From contig NZ_SLVP01000016.1 of assembly GCF_004345425.1 (NCBI RefSeq), positions 1-64,000 on the forward strand: a stretch of 64,000 bases of DNA. Direction: 5' to 3'. This stretch comes from Paenibacillus sp. BK033 (GTDB taxonomy: Bacteria > Bacillota > Bacilli > Paenibacillales > Paenibacillaceae). The notes beneath the pieces were generated by a model, which was not told where the DNA came from, ran no database searches, and was given only the letters and a program-made list of their open reading frames with translations. Both the position numbers and the translations under genes were made by a program. How positions within the stretch are numbered: position 1 is the first letter of the stretch; every line of letters starts with the position of its first letter. Of the stretch, positions 22,679 to 31,610 are shown one piece after another.

Positions 22679-23287
22679 ATGAAACTGCTGGAAGATCGCA
22701 TACGCAAAGAAGGATTAATATTGTCCGATACGGTGCTGAAGGTGGATTCCTTCTTGAACCATCAGGTAGACACGGAGCTTGCTCTGGAGATTGGCAAGGA
22801 ATTGGTCGCCCGGTTTGCGGATAAGACCATTACGAAGGTGCTCACGATCGAAGCGAGCGGCATTCAATTTGCGATGGCTGCGGGCATTGCGCTTAAGGTT
22901 CCGTTTGTATACGCCAAGAAGAAAAAGGCGGTTACGCAGTCGGAGCAGGTCTATTCGGCGTCCGTTCATTCCTTTACCAAGCAAGAAACGTATCAGGTGA
23001 CGGTTTCTAAAAATTATTTGGGACCCGGCGACAAGGTCCTTATCGTAGACGATTTTCTCGCGACGGGCGCAGCCCTTGTTGGCTTAGTTGAGATCGTGAG
23101 AGAATCCGGTGCCGAGCTCGCCGGCGTTGGCTGCGTCATTGAAAAAGGATTTCAAGAGGGCAGGGGATTGCTGGAGCAAATGAATGTCAGCGTCGAGTCG
23201 CTTGCAACCATCTCCAGAATGGCGCCGGGGGAAATATATTTCGAGGAACCTGCGATAAGCAAAAAGCTCGTAAAGGAGACGGTATAA
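22679..23287 (+). CDS. xpt: Xanthine phosphoribosyltransferase
   Basis: A 202-residue type I phosphoribosyltransferase that makes XMP from xanthine and PRPP in purine salvage. The PRPP-binding loop KVLIVDDFLATGAALVGL (about residues 121-138) is intact. The start MKLLEDRIRKEGLIL is the standard Xpt N-terminus; ATG 22679 follows AGAGGAG, whereas the longer frame from 22643 would start within the riboswitch terminator. It forms an operon with the permease gene three bases downstream and is under control of the guanine riboswitch. Confidence 0.95.
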   Translation: MKLLEDRIRKEGLILSDTVLKVDSFLNHQVDTELALEIGKELVARFADKTITKVLTIEASGIQFAMAAGIALKVPFVYAKKKKAVTQSEQVYSASVHSFTKQETYQVTVSKNYLGPGDKVLIVDDFLATGAALVGLVEIVRESGAELAGVGCVIEKGFQEGRGLLEQMNVSVESLATISRMAPGEIYFEEPAISKKLVKETV

Positions 23288-23290
23288 GAG

Positions 23291-24565
23291 ATGCTGGGCA
23301 AACAGAGGGCATTTACATTAGGATTTCAGCATGTCTTGGCGATGTACGCGGGCGCCGTTGTAGTTCCGATAATCGTTGGGGGTCAGCTCCACTTGACTCC
23401 AGCACAGATGGCTTACCTGATTGCGGCGGACCTGTTCACTTGCGGTCTTGCAACGATTCTGCAGGTGCTGGGCACCAAATATTTCGGCAGCAGACTGCCG
23501 GTTATTCTCGGCTGCACGTTCACGGCCGTTGGCCCGATCATAGCGGTTGCGTCTGCCTCGAATTTGGCTACGGCTTACGGGGCCATCATTTTATCAGGCT
23601 TATTCGTTGTATTGGCAGCACCGCTATACGGGAAGCTGTTGAAGTTCTTCCCGGTTATCGTTACCGGTTCGGTCGTTACAATCATTGGACTTTCGCTGAT
23701 ACCGGTGGCCATGAATAACGTTGCCGGCGGGCAGGGCAGCGATGACTTCGGATTGCCGCGCAATCTGTTGCTGGCGCTTGGCACGCTTATCGTGATTTTG
23801 CTCGTTAACCGTTTCGCCAAAGGCTTCTTGCGCTCCATTTCCGTGCTGATTGGACTTGCCGTTGGCACGATCGCCGGGTATGCGATGGGAATCGTCAGCT
23901 TTGCGCCGGTAAACGATGCTTCCTGGTTCAACATGGTTCAGCCGTTCTACTTCGGCACGCCGCAATTCAGCCTGACTGCCGTGTTCACGATGATTATCGT
24001 CAATATTGTCAGTATGGTGGAATCCACGGGCGTTTACCTGGCTGTCGGAAGAGCGACGAATCAGAAGGTGGAGCAAAAGCAAATCATTAACGGTCTCCGC
24101 TCGGAAGGCGCGGCCATTATGCTTGGCGGATTATTTAATGCATTTCCTTATACGGCCTTTTCGCAAAATGTCGGTCTGATCACGTTGACCCGCGTAAAGA
24201 CCCGCGACGTGATATTTGCGGCCGGCGGCATTATGGTTGTGCTTGGCCTGATCCCGAAGCTTGCCGCGATTACAACGGTTATCCCGAACGCGGTGCTTGG
24301 CGGAGCAATGATAGTGATGTTCGGCTCCGTTGCGGCATCCGGCATCTCGATCTTGTCGGAAGTCAATTTGCGCGAGGAGCGGAATTTGCTTATCGTTGCA
24401 TGCAGCATTGCCGTTGGTCTCGGATCCTCTGCGGTCCCTCAAGTCTTCGACCAGCTGCCGGATTTTGCGAAGATGCTTCTGCAGAACGGGATCGTAACCG
24501 GCTCGCTTACGGCAATTTTGATGAATTTATTATTATCCGGCAAGAATAGCCCGGAAGAAGCTTAG
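23291..24565 (+). CDS. pbuX: Xanthine permease (NCS2 family)
   Basis: A 424-residue nucleobase:cation symporter with about 12-14 membrane helices. It imports xanthine for the Xpt enzyme. Family features: GFQHVLAMYAGAVVVPIIVGG (helix 1, about 10-31), the QN...TR signature AFSQNVGLITLTRVKTR (about 288-304), and ESTGVYLAVGRAT (about 244-256), all typical of the UraA/PbuX family. Start ATG 23291 is three bases after the xpt stop, so translation is coupled. The operon ends at the hairpin near 24600. Confidence 0.93.
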   Translation: MLGKQRAFTLGFQHVLAMYAGAVVVPIIVGGQLHLTPAQMAYLIAADLFTCGLATILQVLGTKYFGSRLPVILGCTFTAVGPIIAVASASNLATAYGAIILSGLFVVLAAPLYGKLLKFFPVIVTGSVVTIIGLSLIPVAMNNVAGGQGSDDFGLPRNLLLALGTLIVILLVNRFAKGFLRSISVLIGLAVGTIAGYAMGIVSFAPVNDASWFNMVQPFYFGTPQFSLTAVFTMIIVNIVSMVESTGVYLAVGRATNQKVEQKQIINGLRSEGAAIMLGGLFNAFPYTAFSQNVGLITLTRVKTRDVIFAAGGIMVVLGLIPKLAAITTVIPNAVLGGAMIVMFGSVAASGISILSEVNLREERNLLIVACSIAVGLGSSAVPQVFDQLPDFAKMLLQNGIVTGSLTAILMNLLLSGKNSPEEA

Positions 24566-24587
24566 GTTTCATGCGGGTTGTTTATGG

Positions 24588-24620
24588 GGATGTAACAGGA
24601 TAGGGGTTACATCCTTTTTT
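24588..24620 (+). terminator. xpt-pbuX terminator
   Basis: GGATGTAAC, 9-base loop, GTTACATCC and six T. Confidence 0.88.
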
Positions 24621-24636
24621 GCTTCAGTAAATCGTC

Positions 24637-24933
24637 TCAGATTCCTTTTTCCTTAGCCAGTTGAAGCCGAAGCTCGGCGTTTTTTACGGACAATTGCTTG
24701 GCCAGACCCGTTTGCGATTCGGCCAATTGCACGGCTTGAGCGCTGAGCTTTTTGATTTGGGTCATTTTACTCTGGTCCGCCGGCGAGGAGCCTTCCGGTT
24801 TATCCGTTTGCAGCTGTTTGATTTTGGCGTTTATTTTAGCGATTTTACTTTTATCTTGAACAATCTGCCGCTCTATTTCCGCTATATCTCGTTTTAACCG
24901 GCTGATGATCGACGACGTGAAACTGATGGACAT
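24637..24933 (-). CDS. Coiled-coil hypothetical protein
   Basis: A 98-residue protein, convergent to pbuX. Two heptad-rich helices (about residues 8-45 and 60-98) joined by a short PEGSSPADQ linker suggest an antiparallel coiled-coil hairpin. No signal, membrane helix or catalytic motif. ATG 24933 follows GAGGTG on the minus strand; the longer frame to 24972 has no better site. The function is unknown; such proteins can be small structural or phage-scaffold-like proteins. Confidence 0.65.
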   Translation of the reverse strand: MSISFTSSIISRLKRDIAEIERQIVQDKSKIAKINAKIKQLQTDKPEGSSPADQSKMTQIKKLSAQAVQLAESQTGLAKQLSVKNAELRLQLAKEKGI

Positions 24934-25178
24934 GGCAAGCACCTCATTATCGTATTGGGAAGCACGCCTCATTCTACTATAAAAAGGAGTATGCCGTATA
25001 TTGGCTTCTATTACTCGTGCTCTCGAGTGAGGATGAGGTTATTTGGGAATGCTTCCATAGTAGGGCTGACGACTTAGTAAATCTGAAAATTATGGGAGAA
25101 AAAACCTGTATCTTTATACGCGATAATGAATTATAATCAACTGGTTTTCTAATGATTAGACATCAGGAGCTGAATGAC

Positions 25179-26039
25179 ATGACGTTTAAAAAAAGCTTAG
25201 TTTTTATTTTGACTTTAGTCGTTGTAATGACGCTGGCAGCATGCGGCGGTAAAAACAACGCGAATAATTCTTCCTCTAACGAAAGCCCGGCTGCATCCGC
25301 GGATAACGGTGCCGCAGCGGCTACAGGCAAGCTGGCCGACATTAAGAAAGCAGGCAAAATCGTTCTGGGCACAAGCGCCGAATACGCGCCTTACGAGTTC
25401 CACAAGAATGTTGACGGCAAGGATCAAATCGTAGGCTTCGACATTGAAATCGCAAAGGAAGTTGCCAAGGACCTCGGCGTTGATCTGGAGATTAAAGATA
25501 TGGACTTCGGCAACCTGCTTGCGGAGCTGAAGCTGGGCAAGATCGACTTCGTTATCGCGGGCATGACGCCGGATGAGGAACGCTCGAAGGCGGTAGACTT
25601 CTCCAAGATTTATTACGAAGCAAAGCAAGGCGTACTTGTGCGTGCGGAGGATAAAGACAACTTCACGACGATGGCTGACCTTGAAGGTAAAGCGATCGGC
25701 GTTCAAATGGGCTCGACGCAAGAGAAAATCGCTCAAGGCATCAAAGGCGCGAAGCTGAAATCCTTGGGCAAAACAACGGATTTGGTACTTGAGCTGAAAT
25801 CGAAAAAGGTTGATGCTCTGATTGTCGAGCTTCCGGTTGCGCAAGGCTATGCCAACGTAAACTCGGATCTCGCGTTGACAAGCATTTCCCCTGAATACGA
25901 GTCCGGCGGTTCCGCGGTAGCGGTTAACAAAGGCGAAAAAGACCTTCTGGCTGAGATTCAAAAAACGCTTGATCATCTGACCGCGGACAAGAAGATCGAT
26001 CAATGGGTATCGGAAATGACGCAAATCTCGGAACAATAA
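25179..26039 (+). CDS. Amino-acid ABC transporter substrate-binding lipoprotein
   Basis: A 286-residue periplasmic-binding-protein family 3 lipoprotein. The signal peptide ends in a lipobox LAAC (Cys about residue 21), then a Ser/Asn/Ala-rich linker, then the binding fold: GKIVLGTSAEYAPYEF, VGFDIEIAKEVAKDLGV, DFVIAGMTPDEERSKAVDFSKIYYEA and LEGKAIGVQMGSTQE. It captures a polar amino acid outside the membrane. Start ATG 25179 follows CAGGAG. It is first of a three-gene operon; a strong hairpin after it (26046-26085) probably keeps its transcript more abundant than the permease part. Confidence 0.93.
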   Translation: MTFKKSLVFILTLVVVMTLAACGGKNNANNSSSNESPAASADNGAAAATGKLADIKKAGKIVLGTSAEYAPYEFHKNVDGKDQIVGFDIEIAKEVAKDLGVDLEIKDMDFGNLLAELKLGKIDFVIAGMTPDEERSKAVDFSKIYYEAKQGVLVRAEDKDNFTTMADLEGKAIGVQMGSTQEKIAQGIKGAKLKSLGKTTDLVLELKSKKVDALIVELPVAQGYANVNSDLALTSISPEYESGGSAVAVNKGEKDLLAEIQKTLDHLTADKKIDQWVSEMTQISEQ

Positions 26040-26045
26040 ACCGCG

Positions 26046-26085
26046 AAACGTATGCGGCTCCGATAGAGGGAAGCCGCATACGTTT
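26046..26085 (+). repeat. Perfect 14-bp stem hairpin, dispersed repeat copy 1
   Basis: AAACGTATGCGGCT and its exact complement AGCCGCATACGTTT around a 12-base loop, with CCGCG before and ACGCTT after. It lies between binding-protein and permease genes without a T run, so it suits mRNA stabilisation or partial termination. A related element sharing CCGCGAAACGTATGC and CGTTTACGCT is at 46949-46996. Confidence 0.75.
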
Positions 26086-26120
26086 ACGCTTGCGCGAATA
26101 CAAAAGGCAGGGTAGACATC

Positions 26121-26792
26121 ATGGAATTAGCGTATCATTGGGATTTTTCTTTTCTAAACGACTACGGTTCGTACTACTGGATCGGCATTAAAAAGACGTT
26201 AGAGGTATCGCTGCTCGCCGTGCTTAGCGGTCTTGTGCTTGGCACTCTCGTGTCCCTTCTGCGCTTGTCGGGATTGTGGCTGCTTCGTTTCATCGGAACG
26301 GTATATGTTGAAATCATACGCGGAACACCGCTTCTCGTTCAGCTGTTCTTGTTCTATTACGGGCTTCCGATCTTCCTTGGCTTCGATATCGGAATCTTTA
26401 CGGCCGCTTATCTGACTCTTACCGTGAACAGCGGCGCTTATATTGCCGAGATTATGCGCGCGGGGATTCAGGCGGTGGACAAAGGGCAAATGGAGGCCGC
26501 CCGTTCTCTGGGGATGTCGAAGGGCTTGGCGATGCGTCAAATCATTCTTCCTCAGGCCTTCAAAAACGTATTGCCCGCGCTTGGCAACGAGTTTGTCGTT
26601 GTAGTGAAGGAGTCATCGGTGCTGTCCGTTATCGGGTACGCCGAATTGACTTACCAGGCCAATGCGATTAGGGGCGCGACCTATATTTCCATTGAGCCGA
26701 TGCTTGTTTCGGCGCTGATCTATTTCGTCTTGATCTTTACGTTGTCCAAGCTGCTTGGCATTGGCGAACGGAGGTTGAAAACAAGTGATTAA
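26121..26792 (+). CDS. Amino-acid ABC transporter permease
   Basis: A 223-residue inner-membrane permease of the HisM/GlnP family with about five helices. The EAA loop that docks the ATPase is seen as QMEAARSLGMSKGLAMRQIILPQAFKNVLPALGNEF (about 122-157). Start ATG 26121 follows AGGCAGGG. It overlaps the ATPase gene by eight bases. It forms the import channel with the lipoprotein and ATPase. Confidence 0.93.
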   Translation: MELAYHWDFSFLNDYGSYYWIGIKKTLEVSLLAVLSGLVLGTLVSLLRLSGLWLLRFIGTVYVEIIRGTPLLVQLFLFYYGLPIFLGFDIGIFTAAYLTLTVNSGAYIAEIMRAGIQAVDKGQMEAARSLGMSKGLAMRQIILPQAFKNVLPALGNEFVVVVKESSVLSVIGYAELTYQANAIRGATYISIEPMLVSALIYFVLIFTLSKLLGIGERRLKTSD

Positions 26793-27507
26793 AGTAACCG
26801 GACTTAAGAAATCTTTCGGCAAAGCGAATATTCTGAACGGCATTGACGCGGAGATCGCGAAAGGCGAGGTTGTTGTCGTCATCGGACCAAGCGGCTCCGG
26901 CAAAAGCACCTTCCTCAGATGCCTGAACCTGCTCGAGACGCCTACGGACGGCGTAATCGAATACGAGGGCAAACGTCTAACGGACCGCAACACCAATATC
27001 AACGAGCTTCGTCAAAGCATGGGCATGGTGTTCCAGCAGTTTAACCTGTTCCCGCACAAGACGGTGCTGCAAAATATTACGCTTGCTCCAACCAAGGTGC
27101 AGAACGTCGCAAAGGCGGAAGCGGACAAAATCGGTCTTGAGCTCCTGCGCCGCGTTGGCCTTGAGGAAAAGCGCGACACGTACCCGAACCGCTTGTCCGG
27201 CGGCCAGAAGCAGCGCGTAGCGATTGCGCGAGCGCTTGCGATGCGCCCGCATGTGATGCTGTTCGACGAGCCTACGTCGGCACTCGATCCCGAGATGGTC
27301 GGCGAGGTGCTGGATGTCATGAAGTCGCTCGCGAAGGAAGGCATGACGATGATCATCGTCACCCACGAGATGGGCTTTGCGCGCGAGGTCGGGGACCGCT
27401 TGTTGTTTATCGACGGCGGCCAGATTGTCGAGCAGGGACCTCCGCGGGAAGTTTTCGCGAATCCGCAGCATCCAAGAACGAAAGAATTCCTCAGCAAAGT
27501 GCTATAA
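26785..27507 (+). CDS. Amino-acid ABC transporter ATPase
   Basis: A 240-residue ABC ATPase of the polar amino-acid import (PAAT) family. Walker A GPSGSGKST (about 34-42), Q-loop MVFQQFNLFPHKTVLQNI, signature LSGGQKQRVAIARALAM (about 137-153), Walker B VMLFDEPTSALDPE, and the switch histidine IIVTHEMGFA are all present. The GTG start overlaps the permease end. It powers uptake of a polar amino acid; the three-protein set resembles the ArtPQR/GlnHPQ type, but substrate identity is not determinable here. Confidence 0.94.
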   Translation: MIKVTGLKKSFGKANILNGIDAEIAKGEVVVVIGPSGSGKSTFLRCLNLLETPTDGVIEYEGKRLTDRNTNINELRQSMGMVFQQFNLFPHKTVLQNITLAPTKVQNVAKAEADKIGLELLRRVGLEEKRDTYPNRLSGGQKQRVAIARALAMRPHVMLFDEPTSALDPEMVGEVLDVMKSLAKEGMTMIIVTHEMGFAREVGDRLLFIDGGQIVEQGPPREVFANPQHPRTKEFLSKVL

Positions 27508-27525
27508 GGATTATAAGAAATACAG

Positions 27526-27570
27526 AAAGAGACCTCGGATGGCGCATCAGCCAAACGAAGTCTCTTTTTT
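27526..27570. terminator. Bidirectional terminator between ABC operon and phosphatase
   Basis: AAAGAGAC ... GTCTCTTTTTT with inner pairs GGC/GCC. It sits between two convergent transcription units. Confidence 0.8.
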
Positions 27571-27597
27571 GCCTAACGGGGATTGTTCAAGCGGGGT

Positions 27598-28860
27598 TTA
27601 CTTCTTGATCGTAATATTCAAAGCCTGAGCCAGCTTGTTGAAAATGGAGGTATTCTCGAAAATGCCCGTGAACAGCTCCGACCCTGCGCCTGTTGCCGTA
27701 ACCGGAACGTCAACGCCCGTATGGCCGGAAGTTGTCCAGTCTACGACAAAGTTCAATTTAGAGTTCGCGATTGCGAACGGACCGTCTTCGCCGGAGATGG
27801 TCTTGCCGTCCGTAGACTCGTCGGAATCGTCTACCTCTTCAACCGAGAAGCCGCCTGTTTCGTGGTCGGCGAGAACGAGCACCAGCGTATCCGGATGCTG
27901 CTTCGCAAAGTCCTTCGCTACTTTAACCGATTTGTCGAGCTCTTGACCGGCTTTGATCGTGAGCTTCGCGTTGTTGTTGTGAGCCATTTCGTCCGTTGCT
28001 TCCTCTTCGACCATAAGGAAAAAGCCTTTTTTATTTGTTGACAGAGTATCCAGCGCCTTTTTCGTCATGTCGGCAAGCGGCACGATCGGGTTGTAGACAT
28101 CGCCTTGGCCTTCCGGCTTTTGCTGGAACATTTCTTCGTTGGCAAACAGACCAAGCAGCTTGCCCTTCGCTTTTGTCATGTCCGTTTTGTTCGTTACGTA
28201 CGTATAACCAAGCGACTTCGCTTTTTTCACCAGGTCGCCTTGCGTTCCTTTGCTTTTCTCGGAAGGATCGGCCGCCGTCTCATCATCGAAAGCGCCCTTG
28301 TTGCCTGCAGGATACCAGAAGTCTTCGCCGCCGCCAAGCAGCACGTCAACCTTCGACTTCGTCAAATATTGCAGGGCGATATCGCTTTGCTTGGAGCGGT
28401 CCTCTACATGGGAAGCGAAAGCCGCAGGCGTTGCGTCCGTAATTTGGCTTGTTGTAACAAGGCCGGTAGACATGCCTTTATCCTTCGCGTACTCCATGAT
28501 CGTTTTTACGCTTTTTTTGTTTGCGTCCACGCCGATTGCGCCGTTGTACGTTTTTACGCCGCTCGCGTATGCGGTTGCGGAAGCGGCGGAATCCGTAATG
28601 GCCGTTGTGGAGCTTGTATGAATGAGGCCGACGTAAGGCATCGAATCCATAGCCAGCTGTCCGCTTTCGCCAACTGTAGCCAGCCGGATGGCATCACGCT
28701 GCGCGGTGCCCATGCCGTCGCCAACGAAGAGTACAACGTTTTTTGCTTTTTGGTTAGCAGCGTTAACCTGATTGCTGCTCTGAATACCTGTATAACCGGT
28801 AACAACAAGTGCGGCTGCTGCTGTGCCAAGGAGTGCCGTTTTCAAAACTTTGCCTTTCAT
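27598..28860 (-). CDS. phoA: Alkaline phosphatase
   Basis: A 420-residue secreted alkaline phosphatase releasing phosphate from organic esters. The N-terminus has a signal peptide (MKGKVLKTALLGTAAAALVVTGY, cleavage near VNA). VVLFVGDGMG supplies the metal-binding Asp, ITDSAASATAYASG the nucleophilic Ser in the D-S-A motif, DATPAAFASHVEDR and VLVLADHETGGF further metal ligands, and TSGHTGVDVPVTATG the last His. All motifs are intact. Start ATG 28860 follows TTAGGAGGAG on the minus strand; the longer frame lacks one. Phosphate control by PhoP is expected for the family, but no convincing Pho box could be assigned. Confidence 0.9.
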   Translation of the reverse strand: MKGKVLKTALLGTAAAALVVTGYTGIQSSNQVNAANQKAKNVVLFVGDGMGTAQRDAIRLATVGESGQLAMDSMPYVGLIHTSSTTAITDSAASATAYASGVKTYNGAIGVDANKKSVKTIMEYAKDKGMSTGLVTTSQITDATPAAFASHVEDRSKQSDIALQYLTKSKVDVLLGGGEDFWYPAGNKGAFDDETAADPSEKSKGTQGDLVKKAKSLGYTYVTNKTDMTKAKGKLLGLFANEEMFQQKPEGQGDVYNPIVPLADMTKKALDTLSTNKKGFFLMVEEEATDEMAHNNNAKLTIKAGQELDKSVKVAKDFAKQHPDTLVLVLADHETGGFSVEEVDDSDESTDGKTISGEDGPFAIANSKLNFVVDWTTSGHTGVDVPVTATGAGSELFTGIFENTSIFNKLAQALNITIKK

Positions 28861-29002
28861 ACTTGTATCTCCTCCTAATTGATCGCTCGTATTCAATTGC
28901 ATCTTAACGAGCCTCTATTAGGAGAATGTATAGGAGAGGTGAAGGTTTTGTAAATTAGTAACAAAAATAGGAGTAAAGTTGGATTTTGGCGAAAAATCGG
29001 AA

Positions 29003-29497
29003 CTATAGTCTTATAAACTCCTGCACCCAATAAGCCCGGTAGCGGCTGTCCGTTGTCCCGGGTGCATAACCGATTCCCAGATGCGTGAATTTAGGAGACA
29101 AAATATTAGCCCGATGCCCCGGACTATTCATCCAGGCTTCCATGACGGCGTCCGCCGTCCGCTGACCTGCGGCTATGTTTTCCCCGTAAGCGGTCCATTC
29201 CACGCCAAATTGCGCCAGCATTTGCCCGGGAGTGCCGCATGTGGGAGAAAGATGATCGAAATAATGGTTGTCTCTCATATCCTGCGCCTTGGCTTCCGCC
29301 GCCTCGAAAAGCACTTCCAGTCTGGTGAGCGCCTGCAGGCCGGCCGCCTCCCTTGCTTGATTGACCAGGGCAAACACTTCGTCCTCAAAGTTTTCCTGCA
29401 AAGGATAGAGCAGATCCGTTTTTGCGCTTTTGCTTTCCGTGTTCGTTTTCTTCGTTGCGCCAGATTTTTTCCTTGTTGCGGTTTTCTTCTTCGTCAC
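29003..29497 (-). CDS. CAP/SCP-domain protein (YkwD-like)
   Basis: A 164-residue protein with a Lys/Thr/Ser-rich N-terminus (about residues 1-28) and a C-terminal CAP domain (about 38-164): EVFALVNQAREAAGLQAL, AEAKAQDMRDNHYFDHLSP, YGENIAAGQ, and AVMEAWMNSPGHRANILSPKFTHLGIGYA. CAP proteins of this YkwD type are often spore or cell-envelope proteins in Bacillus relatives. There is no signal peptide, which is unusual; the basic tail could bind nucleic acid or polyanions (inference). It is divergent from the msrC gene. Confidence 0.8.
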   Translation of the reverse strand: MTKKKTATRKKSGATKKTNTESKSAKTDLLYPLQENFEDEVFALVNQAREAAGLQALTRLEVLFEAAEAKAQDMRDNHYFDHLSPTCGTPGQMLAQFGVEWTAYGENIAAGQRTADAVMEAWMNSPGHRANILSPKFTHLGIGYAPGTTDSRYRAYWVQEFIRL

Positions 29498-29605
29498 CCA
29501 AATTATCCCCCTAATCGCTCGTGCTTCCGGAATATGATATTCTATTCATACGATCAAGTCTGGTTTGGATGGTTGGTCAGGTTGATAGAGTAGGAGTGAT
29601 ATAAA

Positions 29606-30085
29606 ATGTTTAACGCAAGCTTGTATACGGGCACAAGAGAAGAAAACTATTCGCTGCTTATCAAGCAATTAACGGGCCTGGTGGAGGACGAGAGCAGCCG
29701 GATCGCCAATCTGGCGAATGCCTCGGCGCTTCTTCAGCAGTTCCTGGACGATATTAATTGGGTGGGTTTTTACTTGCTGGAAGGAGATGCGCTTGTCCTC
29801 GGGCCGTTCCAGGGGAAGCCGGCCTGCACGCGTATCGCGGTTGGCAAGGGAGTATGCGGTACGGCCGTGGCGCGCAAGGAAGCCGTTCTGGTGGAAGACG
29901 TCCATCAATTCCCGGGGCATATTGCCTGCGACAGTGCTTCCAACTCCGAACTCGTTATTCCGCTATACGGCGGCGGACAGATGATCGGCGTGCTGGATAT
30001 CGACAGTCCGTCGTTTGGCCGCTTTGACGAAACGGATCTTAAGTATTTGACTATTTTTTGCGAGCGCTTAGGAGAGTATCTATAA
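29606..30085 (+). CDS. msrC: Free methionine-(R)-sulfoxide reductase (GAF)
   Basis: A 159-residue GAF-domain enzyme that reduces free Met-R-sulfoxide in the cytoplasm, similar to YtsP/MsrC. The three conserved Cys are present: PACTRIAVGKGVCGTAV and HIACDSASNSELVIPL, with the WVGFYLLEGDALVLGPFQGKPAC core preceding. The length is as usual. Start ATG 29606 follows TAGGAGTG. It is a single gene. Confidence 0.9.
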   Translation: MFNASLYTGTREENYSLLIKQLTGLVEDESSRIANLANASALLQQFLDDINWVGFYLLEGDALVLGPFQGKPACTRIAVGKGVCGTAVARKEAVLVEDVHQFPGHIACDSASNSELVIPLYGGGQMIGVLDIDSPSFGRFDETDLKYLTIFCERLGEYL

Positions 30086-30234
30086 TATCCTGCTAAAAAA
30101 GGGGTACATGCTCAGTTTTCTTGGCAATGTGCATCATTCGTTAAAATTCAGCAAACGCACAATTTTGATGAATGCCTATACCGTTTGGGTTTTTAAACAT
30201 AGGATACTGTACATTAGTTAAAGGAGATGAACAA

Positions 30235-30357
30235 ATGAGCTACGGAGTAGGTCCTGTTGCAGGTGCCGGTTGCGGATATGGCGGCGGCAGTGCTTTCGGA
30301 TTCATTCTTGTCCTCTTCATTCTGTTGGTCATCATCATCAGATCCGTATGGCTTTAA
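30235..30357 (+). CDS. YjcZ-family sporulation peptide
   Basis: A 40-residue protein: a Gly/Tyr-rich head (MSYGVGPVAGAGCGYGGGSAF) and a C-terminal membrane helix (FILVLFILLVIIIRSVWL). This is the standard form of the YjcZ (PF09680) family of small sporulation-linked proteins in Bacillus and Paenibacillus. Start ATG 30235 follows AAAGGAG. It is a single gene with a strong terminator. Confidence 0.88.
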   Translation: MSYGVGPVAGAGCGYGGGSAFGFILVLFILLVIIIRSVWL

Positions 30358-30370
30358 TGTCGATTAAATA

Positions 30371-30415
30371 AAAGAAGACTGCCCGCGCCATCCCATGGCG
30401 CGGGCAGTCTTCTTT
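30371..30415 (+). terminator. Strong intrinsic terminator
   Basis: AAAGAAGACTGCCCGCGCCA, short loop, TGGCGCGGGCAGTCTTCTTT: a near-perfect 20-bp stem after the YjcZ-type gene. Confidence 0.9.
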
Positions 30416-30495
30416 CCGCTGCGGCGGGGCATGGTTGCAGGCGGCCGCGGTAGCGCTATAATGAAGGGAATGACAGACGGAAGGGAACTACAGCG

Positions 30496-31500
30496 ATGAA
30501 CACGAACATTATACCGATTTATTTGCTGTCGGGGTTTCTTGGCAGCGGCAAGACGACGCTTCTAACCGGTTTGCTGGACCACTGGCAGGCTCAAGGGCTG
30601 AAAGCGGCCGTTATCATGAATGAGCTGGGCGATATTAATCTGGACGGCCAGATGGTCGGGGATAAGGTACCGATGTCGGAAATGCTGAGCGGCTGCATCT
30701 GCTGCACGATCCGAAGCGATCTCAGCCTGGAGATCAAAGCCCTCATCGATACGCATCAGCCGGATGTCATCGTAATCGAATCGACCGGTGCGGCGAATCC
30801 GATGGAGATTATGGACGGGGTAACGGAAGCAGCCTTGTATTGCCGGATCGAGCTGCAGAGCGTTATTACCGTCGTGGATGGTCCTGAACTGCTGCAGCGG
30901 AGCCGGAGCGGGAAAGGCAAAACGTTTAAGCTCATGCGCGACCAGATCCGGTGCGCCACAAGGCTGCTTCTGAACAAAGCGGACAAGCTGGCCCCGGACG
31001 AACTGGTGGAGGCCCAGCAGCTGGTCCGCGAGATGAATGCCGTTGCTCCGGTGTTAACAACGGTCCGCTGCCGGGTGGAGGATTGGACTTTCATCGAGCG
31101 GCAAGCGGGGGAGGCCCCGCGGCTATCCGGCGCGAATCGAGAAGAGGCGGCAAGCGAACATGGTCATCATGAAGGTCATCACCATCATCACACGCATGAG
31201 CATGTTATGGTTATGACGCATTACATGAACGGGGCGGTTGACAGCGAAGCGTTTGAGGCGTTCTTGAAGCAGCTCCCGGATCAGGTGTACCGGGCGAAAG
31301 GAATCGTGTCGTTCTCGGATACGGCCAGCCGCTTCTTGTTCCAATACGCTTACCGGGAGACGGACTTTATCCGGATCACGCCGCAGGGCGAAGTGAATGA
31401 CGTAGCCGTCTTTATCGGCGAGCATTTCTCGAAGGATGCTTTGCTAGAGGAGCTTCGTAAGCTCGAGCGTGAGGGCGAGCCCAGCAATTCGACAGAATAA
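30496..31500 (+). CDS. CobW/ZNG1-family metal-chaperone GTPase
   Basis: A 334-residue G3E P-loop GTPase. Walker A GFLGSGKTT (about 13-21), the metal-binding GCICC motif (about 66-70, CxCC), ESTGAANP switch region, and NKAD for guanine (about 160-163). A His-rich run (HGHHEGHHHHHTHEH, about 223-237) precedes the CobW C-terminal domain (about 240-325). Such proteins load zinc or other metals onto client proteins (ZagA/YciC type). Start ATG 30496. No Zur box could be assigned. The neighbouring secreted His-rich protein supports a metal theme. Confidence 0.87.
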   Translation: MNTNIIPIYLLSGFLGSGKTTLLTGLLDHWQAQGLKAAVIMNELGDINLDGQMVGDKVPMSEMLSGCICCTIRSDLSLEIKALIDTHQPDVIVIESTGAANPMEIMDGVTEAALYCRIELQSVITVVDGPELLQRSRSGKGKTFKLMRDQIRCATRLLLNKADKLAPDELVEAQQLVREMNAVAPVLTTVRCRVEDWTFIERQAGEAPRLSGANREEAASEHGHHEGHHHHHTHEHVMVMTHYMNGAVDSEAFEAFLKQLPDQVYRAKGIVSFSDTASRFLFQYAYRETDFIRITPQGEVNDVAVFIGEHFSKDALLEELRKLEREGEPSNSTE

Positions 31501-31610
31501 TCGTCTATGCGACAAGGTCATGTCTATCTATTCGTATGCTTGGGAAAAATAATTCATGAGGGGCATCAAAGCTCCGGCATCACGAATTGGATAGGAAGGT
31601 GTGGCAAGGC

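Noticed and set aside
28920..28960. Pho box before the alkaline phosphatase gene
   Set aside because: TTTACA and TTCACC-like blocks occur on the minus strand, but the spacing and number of repeats do not fit the PhoP consensus well enough.
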